From assembly GCA_965200645.1 (NCBI GenBank), contig CBDAUN010000003.1, forward strand, positions 1,674,001 to 1,738,000: a DNA stretch of 64,000 bases. The letters run 5' to 3'. Below, piece by piece: positions 17,865 through 24,870 of this stretch. This DNA is from CBDAUN01 sp965200645 (lineage in GTDB: Bacteria; Pseudomonadota; Gammaproteobacteria; Arenicellales; JAJDZL01). Both the position numbers and the translations under genes were made by a program. The notes under the pieces were generated by a model, which saw nothing but the letters and a program-made list of their open reading frames with translations, did not search any database and was not told the origin of the DNA. Each line of letters starts with the position of its first letter. The first letter of the stretch is position 1.

Positions 17865-18590
17865 ATGCATTCCCATGTTGCTGTAGTAACCGGCGGCACT
17901 CGCGGAATTGGTGAGGCGGTATCAGTAGCCTTGCAGCGTGCAGGCTTTAAGGTGGCTGCCAACTACGGCGGAAACCACGACCGCGCCAATTCTTTTTCTG
18001 AGCGAACAGGAATCCCGGTCTACCACTTCGATGTTAGCGACATTGAACAATGCAAGACAGGGGTGGCAAAAATTGAACATGACTTAGGTGTTGTCGATGT
18101 ACTTATCAATAACGCTGGAATTACTCGAGACTCCACACTACATAAAATGGATTTTGAACAGTGGAATGCGGTTTTGCAGACCAACCTATCCTCCTGCTTC
18201 AACATGTGTCGTTGCGTTATCGATGGCATGCGTGAGCGTGGATTTGGTCGTATAGTCAATATTGGCTCAGTGAATGGGCAAGCCGGGCAGTATGGTCAAG
18301 TCAATTATTCCGCTGCGAAGTCGGGAATTCATGGATTTACCAAGGCTTTAGCAAAGGAAGGCGCGCGTTATGGCATCACGGCAAATGCTATTGCACCGGG
18401 TTATGTCGATACTGATATGGTGCGAGCTGTTCCAGATGAAGTATTGCAAAAGATTATTCGAACCATTCCGGTAGGCAGATTGGGTCGTGCCGAAGATATC
18501 GCCCGAGGCGTGCTGTTTTTGATTGATGAAAACGCTTCGTTTATTACAGGTTCTACCATCGATATCAATGGTGGACAACACATGTATTGA
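17865..18590 (+). CDS. phaB: Acetoacetyl-CoA reductase (short-chain dehydrogenase)
   Basis: Reduces acetoacetyl-CoA to (R)-3-hydroxybutyryl-CoA with NADPH, supplying monomer to PhaC/PhaE. The 241-residue SDR protein shows the cofactor motif TGGTRGIGE near the N-terminus, NNAG (LINNAGITRD), the catalytic Ser region (NIGSVNGQ) and YSAAKSG with Tyr and Lys. The C-terminal FITGSTIDINGGQHMY is the PhaB signature. A strong GGAGG precedes the ATG. phaA (thiolase) is not in the locus and must be supplied from elsewhere. phaR follows with a small gap or overlap. Confidence 0.95.
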   Translation: MHSHVAVVTGGTRGIGEAVSVALQRAGFKVAANYGGNHDRANSFSERTGIPVYHFDVSDIEQCKTGVAKIEHDLGVVDVLINNAGITRDSTLHKMDFEQWNAVLQTNLSSCFNMCRCVIDGMRERGFGRIVNIGSVNGQAGQYGQVNYSAAKSGIHGFTKALAKEGARYGITANAIAPGYVDTDMVRAVPDEVLQKIIRTIPVGRLGRAEDIARGVLFLIDENASFITGSTIDINGGQHMY

Positions 18591-18601
18591 TCGATTACCG
18601 C

Positions 18602-19066
18602 ATGAGCGAAACCAGAATTATCAAGAAGTACTCAAACCGTCGGCTTTACGATACGGAACGTAGTGTTTACGTCACTCTTTCGGATATCAAGGAATTGGTA
18701 ATCGAAGGCGTAGACTTAACCGTGTTGGAGGACCCTGGCGGTAATGACATTACCCGTCAAATATTGCTTCAGGTCATCACAGCGCAGGAAAATGGCGACC
18801 ACCCAATGCTCACCAAGGATTTGCTCGAACAGATGATTCGGTTTTATGGTGGAGCTTACCAGAGCATGTTCACTGACTATATGAACCAAACTGTAGTAAT
18901 GTTTAGCGAGCAGCAACAAGCCTATCAACAGCAGATCAGGAACATGCTTGAGGCTACAGGGATGTCGAGCGCCGGCGAAATAGCCGAGAAAAACATGCAA
19001 CTGTGGAAGGACATGCAAACCAACATGCTGAAGTTATACGGCTTTTCGAGCGAAAAAGATAAGTAG
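18602..19066 (+). CDS. phaR: Polyhydroxyalkanoate synthesis repressor PhaR
   Basis: A transcriptional regulator that binds both PHA and DNA and adjusts granule-protein and pha gene expression to polymer supply. The 154-residue protein begins with the PHB/PHA accumulation regulator DNA-binding domain (IIKKYSNRRLYDTERSVYVTL, the strongest family signature), followed by PHB_acc repeats (FYGGAYQSMFTDYMNQTVVMF). The ATG at 18602 was chosen because the family motif follows at once; a TTG at 18587 overlapping the phaB stop would add five residues. It is cotranscribed with phaB, and its candidate operators lie upstream of phaB. Confidence 0.94.
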   Translation: MSETRIIKKYSNRRLYDTERSVYVTLSDIKELVIEGVDLTVLEDPGGNDITRQILLQVITAQENGDHPMLTKDLLEQMIRFYGGAYQSMFTDYMNQTVVMFSEQQQAYQQQIRNMLEATGMSSAGEIAEKNMQLWKDMQTNMLKLYGFSSEKDK

Positions 19067-19120
19067 CTTTGTCTGACAATCGCTCTGTCCTCAACTTCTT
19101 CAATCACTACAATTGAACCG

Positions 19121-19291
19121 ATGAACTACAAAGTGTTCATGTGCGTTGTATGTGGGTTTGTTTACGAAGAAGAATTTGGACTTCCTGAAGAGGGCATACC
19201 TCCCGGTACACGATGGGAAGACATACCGGAAACTTGGATGTGCCCGGATTGCTCGGCGACCAAGGATGACTTTGAGATGCTGGAGATCTAG
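19121..19291 (+). CDS. Rubredoxin
   Basis: A 56-residue iron–sulfur electron carrier with one Fe bound by four cysteines: C8 and C11 (CVVC) and C41 and C44 (CPDC). The conserved GTRWEDIPETWMCPDC lies between and over the second pair, with the usual aromatic core. It acts in the cytosol, passing electrons to partners such as alkane hydroxylases or oxygen/peroxide-reducing enzymes; no partner is adjacent. It follows phaR by about 55 bases on the same strand and overlaps the 3' end of prmB (convergent) by four bases. Confidence 0.93.
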   Translation: MNYKVFMCVVCGFVYEEEFGLPEEGIPPGTRWEDIPETWMCPDCSATKDDFEMLEI

Positions 19292-20220
19292 TCCAAACTT
19301 TCAGGTTTTTCAAAGTGCTCGCGATACTTCAGCAAATCTGAGCGACTGATTAGCATTACGACCGATTCACCAGATCGACTGGTTAGCCAAAAGAAGGGGA
19401 CTTTTGGAAACCTGGCTTCCAACGCTGCAACCGCATCACCGGCCTCTAGAATCAAATAGCCGTGATTACTGAGATAATCTGCGGCTTCTAACAATACTTG
19501 CTGAATGATCTTCGTGCCATTGTCACCCGCCGCCAAAGCAAGACGCGGTTCATATGAATATTCTTTGGGTAATTCATCCAATAGTTCGTCATCAACATAG
19601 GGCGGATTGCAGAAAATTAGATCGTATTGTTCGCCGTGAATTTCAGTGAATAAGTCACTGCAAATAGTGCGAACTCGGTCATCTACTTCGTAGTTGAAAA
19701 TGTTGATGTCGGCAACCAGTAATGCCGACTTATCTATGTCGGTAGCTTCGATCGTTGCAGAGGGATAAAGATGCGCAAGAGTAACCGCGATACATCCACT
19801 ACCCGTACACAAATCAAGAATTTTGTTAACCTTACCGTCATTTGCGAGAAACGGTTCTAGCCCATCTTGCAATATGTCGCCAATGTGAGAGCGAGGTATG
19901 ATCGCACGTTCGTCGATGTAGAACAAACGCCCCGCAAACCACGCTTGATTAAGCAGGTATGCCATTGGTTTTTGGGTCGTGATTCTCTCAATAATGACCC
20001 TGTTCACTGCATTCACATGTTGCTTGAGTAATTTTTTGCCCATTACGTCCTGATATTCATGGTCCATCAGGTTTGATACAGTTAACACCAGCCACACGGC
20101 TTCATCGTGGGGTGTCTGACAGCCGTGTCCGAAATGTACTTTAGAAAATGAAAGCAACCCACCAGCAATATCGACTATATCCTCGACAGTTAGGTTTTCA
20201 AGTAGATCCTCAGGAAACAT
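19288..20220 (-). CDS. prmB: Ribosomal protein L3 N5-glutamine methyltransferase
   Basis: Methylates a glutamine side chain of ribosomal protein L3 (uL3) using S-adenosylmethionine. The 310-residue protein has an N-terminal helical domain (1 to about 90) and a class I methyltransferase domain with LDLCTGSGCIAV for SAM binding and the glutamine-binding NPPY (LIFCNPPYVDDELLDELP). The presence of the N-terminal QTPHDEAVWLVL segment and the spacing favour PrmB over PrmC. Here it is not followed by aroC, its usual neighbour in gammaproteobacteria. Confidence 0.92.
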   Translation of the reverse strand: MFPEDLLENLTVEDIVDIAGGLLSFSKVHFGHGCQTPHDEAVWLVLTVSNLMDHEYQDVMGKKLLKQHVNAVNRVIIERITTQKPMAYLLNQAWFAGRLFYIDERAIIPRSHIGDILQDGLEPFLANDGKVNKILDLCTGSGCIAVTLAHLYPSATIEATDIDKSALLVADINIFNYEVDDRVRTICSDLFTEIHGEQYDLIFCNPPYVDDELLDELPKEYSYEPRLALAAGDNGTKIIQQVLLEAADYLSNHGYLILEAGDAVAALEARFPKVPFFWLTSRSGESVVMLISRSDLLKYREHFEKPESLD

Positions 20221-20599
20221 GAAATAGTTGAGTGAGTACTAGTTTGAATCAATCGTTGAAAAAACACTCACATAGCAGTGCTTTTGCAAAATTTAAAAAA
20301 ATTGAAAATGGTCTACGCCACACCTGAATTTATGCGGGAGAACAACATATTCTACCAAATTTGAAAAACGGCGAGTTAACGTATAAGTTTGCCAGACATG
20401 AATCACCAAGCATTCTTTGGCGGCCCACTCATTGCGGCTTTAACAACTACGTCAGATGTTGCGTGAGAGCATGCTAGAGATTTTTTTGATTTCCGTTTGT
20501 TCACTGACATGCCAACTTCTAAACAGGTCTGCAAATTGGCCAATAGTCTTGTGCGTTAAGCAAACATCGCAATGGTTCCACAGATGCCTCAAGTCATTA

Positions 20600-20863
20600 A
20601 ACAAACAATGTTCCATCATCCGCCAATAGGCGACTACACCCAACCAGCCATTACCTTGTCCATTTTATGTACTCAAAAAATTCAAGATTATCCTTGTAGG
20701 TGTTGTATTTCTTGTTCAGATTGAACCGAGGGTCGGCAAAAATCATATTCACCGACTCAGATGGCATTGATCGCATCAGTCTTAAGCTGTCAACACTATG
20801 AATTTTTGCAATGTAATCTTGAAGTGGAAATGAAAAAAAGTTTTCTTGTGCTGCTAATGCCAT
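20600..20863 (-). pseudogene. Relic of an N6-adenine DNA methyltransferase (N-terminal part, nonsense codon and mutated DPPY)
   Basis: The minus strand encodes the start of a beta-type site-specific DNA methyltransferase. 'YIAKIHSVDSLRLMRSMP' is the target-recognition lead-in, and SVNMIFADPRFNL is the catalytic motif, normally DPPF/DPPY but here DPRF. It runs to FFEYIKWTR, then a TAA interrupts. The homology resumes in the same frame directly after the stop with WLVGCSRLLADDGTLFV, which is the next conserved block of these enzymes, and stops again at 20597–20599. Everything beyond motif IV is unrecognisable. So it is a decayed restriction–modification relic, not a working gene. Confidence 0.75.
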
Positions 20864-21696
20864 TCGATGATCTCGTTTCTAAATCTTTATCGTTTTCGTT
20901 GATCGACTGATTGTAGGGGAAATTCTTAACAGCCAATTTCAGCGCGATAGAATTCATATGATCGATAGTGTCGAGATTTTGAATGTTTTGACTGCTCGCA
21001 AACTCACTGAATTAGCGATAGAACTGCTTGATACTGAGTTCACGGACAGTACTCTTGTGTAGCTAGCTCAAGCGTTGCCCAGAATGACTGCATACCGATG
21101 ATTTGAACTTGCGCCGTCCTGCAAATTGTTGCGAATCAAGCCTTGAAGAGTCGGTCTCCTAGAATCTCGATAACTTTAGCAAGTTCCTAATAAAATTTGT
21201 GTTCTATCCTGCCTATATCCGTTGCCTTGCTAACGATTCCGTGACCGCAAATGCGTGTTTGTCCCAAAACTTATTCTGCTCTATAGCGCCTTTTTTACCC
21301 CCGCCCGAGTATGGTGACTGAAAGCGGCACTCTACATATGAGCGTGAGTGCCGGTCTTTGCAAAGAAGGACATTATCCGGACAGCACTTTGGGCAAATGA
21401 CAGTATCTTCCCCAGAGGTTTTTTGCAAACCAGTTTGCGGTGGCTTTATCTAGGGAACAGCACGATTACATGCGAAAATTGGGTGCCGGTTTGGTAATGC
21501 TCACCCAAGGCTTTCTTCATGCATATTGAATACTTCCCGTGTTTCAGGATTGGTGTGCAACGTTTGACACCATCGAGAGACAGCCAAAGGAAAGTTTTAG
21601 AAGGTCGGGCGAGGTTATGGGCTATACCTGGTTCCCAATTAGCCAGTGGACAATACCGAGTGTCCACCCTCAGATAAGCGCTTTGCTTATCGCTAT
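20864..21696. other. Decayed accessory region upstream of the methyltransferase relic
   Basis: About 830 bases with no intact recognisable gene. Two minus-strand open frames (21446–21667, 73 codons; 21213–21428, 71 codons) stay open. The second carries a CPKC…C…C pattern (VICPKCCPDNVLLC) that resembles a zinc ribbon, as at the N-terminus of IS1-type InsA or other DNA-binding proteins. The resemblance is weak. Between 20940 and 21060 the minus strand reads STVRELSIKQFYR then a stop, also fragmentary. I read the whole stretch as the remains of a mobile or restriction–modification insertion. Confidence 0.45.
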
Positions 21697-21903
21697 CTAA
21701 CTTCGATAGCCGTATTTTTCCTTGAATTTCCCTACGCGTCCTGCGGTATCAATAATTTTTTGCTTGCCAGTATAGAAGGGATGGCAAACAGAACAGATTT
21801 CGATGTTGAGGTTGTCGTTTAAGGTGGACCGAGTCTCAAAGGAATTGCCGCAGGCACACTTCACCGTAATGGTCGAAAGGTTTGGATGAATGCCTTGTTT
21901 CAT
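21697..21903 (-). CDS. rpmE: 50S ribosomal protein L31 (zinc-binding form)
   Basis: Large-subunit ribosomal protein bL31 that bridges to the 30S subunit. The 68-residue protein keeps four zinc-binding cysteines (C16, C18, C37, C40), which makes it the C+ form sensitive to zinc supply, and ends with the basic RVGKFKEKYG. The znu/zur locus is elsewhere in this window. It lies downstream of rho on the same strand, about 115 bases apart, a common gammaproteobacterial arrangement. Confidence 0.96.
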   Translation of the reverse strand: MKQGIHPNLSTITVKCACGNSFETRSTLNDNLNIEICSVCHPFYTGKQKIIDTAGRVGKFKEKYGYRS

Positions 21904-22019
21904 TTTTTACAACTCCAGTCGGATGGTTGTGATGCAACCTAGATCGGTTTAAGGAATGCGAATAATACTTGAAGAGTAATATACCGTCAATGGTATTCAA
22001 GGTTGAATCTTGTTTGGTC

Positions 22020-23288
22020 TTAGGAAAGTCTCTTCATGGAGGCGAAAAACTCTTCATTGTTCGAAGTGGCTCTAAGTCTTTCGGAGAGCAATTCAATGGA
22101 TTCGAGCTCGTCATAAGAATGAAGCAGTTTACGTATTGCCCATATCATCTTTAATTCACTAGGCTCCGTCAGCAGTTCTTCTCGGCGAGTGCCTGAGCGG
22201 TTAATCACTATAGAAGGATAGACCCGCTTTTCAGCAATTCTGCGGTCCAGATGAATTTCCATATTACCCGTTCCTTTAAATTCCTCGTAGATCACCTCAT
22301 CCATTTTTGATCCGGTTTCGATCAGGGCAGTGGCCAGGATTGTTACGCTTCCGCCCTCTTCCACGTTTCTTGCAGCACCAAAAAATCTTTTTGGTTTTTG
22401 CAGAGCATTGGAGTCGACGCCGCCGGTCAATACCTTTCCGGAAGCCGGCGCCACTGTGTTGTATGCACGTGCCAAGCGGGTGATTGAGTCAAGCAAAATT
22501 ACCACGTCCTTTTTGTTTTCGACCATGCGTTTGGCTCGTTCGATAACCATCTCTGCCACTTGTGTGTGCCGAGATGCGGGTTCATCAAAAGTAGATGACA
22601 CCACTTCGCCTCGAACCGATCGTCTCATTTCCGTCACTTCTTCCGGACGTTCATCAATGAGCAGAACAATCAGTTCGCACTCTGGATTATTGGCGGTGAT
22701 GGAATGAGCGATTTGTTGCAGCATCACTGTCTTACCGGTTTTGGGTGAAGATACAATCAGGCCGCGTTGACCCTTACCTATCGGTGCGACAAGGTCAATA
22801 ATTCTACCGGTCAGGTCTTCAGTCGTACCATTGCCTCGTTCCAAGCGCATTCGTTCATCGGGATGCAGGGGAGTCAAGTTTTCAAACAGAACTTTGTTTT
22901 TCAGGCTATCGACGGGCTGGTGGTTTATTTTTTCTACTTTGAGCAGAGCAAAGTAACGTTCTGAGTCCTTTGGTGGTCGCACCAGTCCGGTAACCGTATC
23001 GCCGGTGCGAAGGCTGAACCTGCGAATTTGACTGGGTGAGACATAAATGTCATCTGGTCCTGCCAGATAGGAGCTCTCTGATGAGCGTAAAAAGCCAAAG
23101 CCATCCTGTAGGATTTCCACCACCCCTTCGCCGGTAATATGCCCGCCACTTCTAGCTTCTGCTTTGAGAATCGCAAAAATTTGATCTTGCTTGCGCATTC
23201 TCCCGACGCCGTTGATTTGTGCCGCTCTTGCAATTTCTACGAGTTCGGTTGGTGATTTAGACTTTAACTCGGTGAGGCTGATACCCAT
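22020..23288 (-). CDS. rho: Transcription termination factor Rho
   Basis: Hexameric RNA-dependent ATPase/translocase that terminates transcription of untranslated RNA. The 422-residue protein has the N-terminal helical and cold-shock-like RNA-binding domains (GYGVVEILQDGFGFLR-type segment), the P-loop SSPKTGKTVML, VLLIDERPEEVTEM, and the Q/R-loop region of the motor domain. No insertion domain is present. trxA lies upstream on the same strand and rpmE downstream. Its leader is strikingly C/U-rich and G-poor (see the separate entry), consistent with the known autoregulation of rho genes. Confidence 0.97.
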   Translation of the reverse strand: MGISLTELKSKSPTELVEIARAAQINGVGRMRKQDQIFAILKAEARSGGHITGEGVVEILQDGFGFLRSSESSYLAGPDDIYVSPSQIRRFSLRTGDTVTGLVRPPKDSERYFALLKVEKINHQPVDSLKNKVLFENLTPLHPDERMRLERGNGTTEDLTGRIIDLVAPIGKGQRGLIVSSPKTGKTVMLQQIAHSITANNPECELIVLLIDERPEEVTEMRRSVRGEVVSSTFDEPASRHTQVAEMVIERAKRMVENKKDVVILLDSITRLARAYNTVAPASGKVLTGGVDSNALQKPKRFFGAARNVEEGGSVTILATALIETGSKMDEVIYEEFKGTGNMEIHLDRRIAEKRVYPSIVINRSGTRREELLTEPSELKMIWAIRKLLHSYDELESIELLSERLRATSNNEEFFASMKRLS

Positions 23289-23330
23289 AACTAATAAACC
23301 TTTGGTTGCAACGACGAAGTGAATTCGTAG

Positions 23331-23400
23331 TTGAGAAGAAAACGAAGAAGAAAATTTAAATTAAAGAGTTTAAAGAATAGAAGTAAATGGAAAGAGTAAA
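23331..23400 (-). promoter_or_regulatory. C/U-rich, G-poor leader of rho (rut-like)
   Basis: In the 70 bases just upstream of the rho reading frame, the transcript strand contains 15 C and only 1 G, in an unstructured pyrimidine-rich run with repeated CUUC and UCUU. Such C-over-G, unstructured RNA is what Rho loads on. E. coli rho is autoregulated by Rho-dependent termination in its leader. The function here is inferred. Confidence 0.45.
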
Positions 23401-23477
23401 TCGCTCAGGCTTAGCAATTTTCGGACCGGTTTAATTAGCGCCAATTCGACGCACAGCCTAGTCAATTCATAACCGTA

Positions 23478-23816
23478 TTATATATGCTCGTCAATAAATG
23501 CTGTCAATTGGGTTTTTGATACTGCGCCGACTTTGGTTGCTTCCACTAAGCCATTTTTAAAAAGTATGAGTGTGGGAATGCCTCGAATGCCATATTTTGG
23601 TGGCGTCATCGGATTGTCGTCGACGTTCAACTTGGCGACCCGAATCTTGCCTTCATACTCGGTGGCCACTTCCTCAAGAATCGGAGCAATCATTTTGCAC
23701 GGGCCGCACCACTCTGCCCAGTAATCCACAATTACAGGCACTGAAGAGTTAAGGACGTCGTTCTCGAAAGAGTCGTCAGTTACGTGTGATATTGTTTTTA
23801 TTGTAGGTTCTTGCAT
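23478..23816 (-). CDS. trxA: Thioredoxin 1
   Basis: Cytosolic disulfide reductase that serves ribonucleotide reductase and other acceptors. The 112-residue protein has the active site WCGPC at 36–40 and the cis-proline in RGIPTL, with the usual fold length. No signal peptide is present. It is upstream of rho on the same strand, the widespread trxA–rho pairing; a 190-base gap between them holds the rho leader. Confidence 0.96.
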   Translation of the reverse strand: MQEPTIKTISHVTDDSFENDVLNSSVPVIVDYWAEWCGPCKMIAPILEEVATEYEGKIRVAKLNVDDNPMTPPKYGIRGIPTLILFKNGLVEATKVGAVSKTQLTAFIDEHI

Positions 23817-24249
23817 AAGTCAGGTGGTCTGCGCGATTAGGCTGTTGAACAAAGTTGCCTCTTTGCATGCGGAATGTACCATTTTTCACAAAAAAACAAC
23901 TTAGTCAAGCAAAATTATTCCAAAAACTAGAATCTTAATTCAGACCACACTGAATTTGTTGCTGATTCAACAATAAAAACAGATAGATAGTTCCAGAGAA
24001 ATAATTTGCCGGTCAACAGTGCAAAATTGCGAATTAATGCTTAGATGTCAATGGCTAATTTAATCAATAAAAGTCTCAAACTATTGGCTTAGCAGTCATT
24101 GGTGTTTAAAAAACAAAGCCTTCTAAGCGCCATTTTAATGACTTTGAACCAGTGGACCGCTTGCGCAAGTTGCGTGGCGTTGTTAACTAATATGTAGCCA
24201 CATCAGAAGAATACAACCCCTTGTAATCTATAATTGCTAAGGCTGACAA
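23817..24249. other. Intergenic region without a recognised gene
   Basis: About 430 bases between the divergent trxA and SIS-domain genes. I looked for RNase P, SRP and tmRNA signatures and saw none. A perfect 10-base palindrome, CTTGCGCAAG, lies at 24160–24169 about 80 bases before the SIS gene and could be an operator, but it is isolated. The left part is AT-rich and must hold the trxA promoter. Confidence 0.4.
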
Positions 24250-24861
24250 TTGTCAAAAATATTAGCGATGAACATCAGTCAAAGAGCCCGCGAAGTTCTA
24301 AACTCAGAAGCACAGGCGATTCGTTCTGTCGAGATTAACGAATCATTTGAAAGCGCCGTCCACCTCATGCTTGATTGCAAGGGTAAACTCATCACCACTG
24401 GTATGGGCAAGGCAGGGACTGTAGCCAAGCGATTTGCTGCCACGTTGTGCTCCACCGGATCGCCCGCGGTGTACGTGCATCCCGGCGAGGCAGCGCACGG
24501 TGATCTCGGCGTCATTGGCCGCAACGACTGCATGCTCGCATTTTCGACCAGTGGTAAAACCCGAGAGGTTGTAGAAATATTGGAACTGGGAAAGCATCTG
24601 GACCTGCACAAGGCAATCGGAATCACCTCTCATCCGGATTCTCCACTGCGTGAGTACTGCGACTTAATTATTGAAATGGGTGTAATACAAGAGCCTTGTC
24701 CTTTGGGATTGACGCCATCCGCAAGCATTGCCGTGATGAATGCCATTGCCGATGCTTTGACTTTGGTTTTGATGGAGTTAAAGGGGATAACCAAGCACGA
24801 TTACGGTCTTCGTCATCATGGCGGCTACCTCGGACGCAAGGCCCGGTTGGACAACGAATAA
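24250..24861 (+). CDS. SIS-domain sugar-phosphate isomerase (KdsD/GutQ-like) without CBS domains
   Basis: A 203-residue protein matching the SIS half of arabinose-5-phosphate isomerases (KdsD/KpsF/GutQ): LITTGMGKAGTVAKRFAATL, the conserved HPGEAAHGDLGVI, and FSTSGKTREV. KdsD (about 320 aa) isomerises ribulose-5-P to arabinose-5-P for KDO synthesis; here the two C-terminal CBS domains are missing and the protein ends naturally after GYLGRKARLD. SIS-only isomerases of this kind exist and can be active. The start is TTG with an ATG six codons downstream as an alternative. It is convergent with the molybdenum hydroxylase gene, nine bases apart, so its neighbours give no pathway clue. Confidence 0.85.
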   Translation: MSKILAMNISQRAREVLNSEAQAIRSVEINESFESAVHLMLDCKGKLITTGMGKAGTVAKRFAATLCSTGSPAVYVHPGEAAHGDLGVIGRNDCMLAFSTSGKTREVVEILELGKHLDLHKAIGITSHPDSPLREYCDLIIEMGVIQEPCPLGLTPSASIAVMNAIADALTLVLMELKGITKHDYGLRHHGGYLGRKARLDNE

Positions 24862-24870
24862 CCTAACTGC

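Noticed and set aside
20452..20643. 63-codon minus-strand frame downstream of the methyltransferase relic
   Set aside because: It is in a different frame from the methyltransferase homology, shows no methyltransferase block, and lies within the decayed stretch.
23817..24249. Possible housekeeping RNA (RNase P, SRP RNA, 6S, tmRNA) in the gap
   Set aside because: None of the recognisable core motifs was present.
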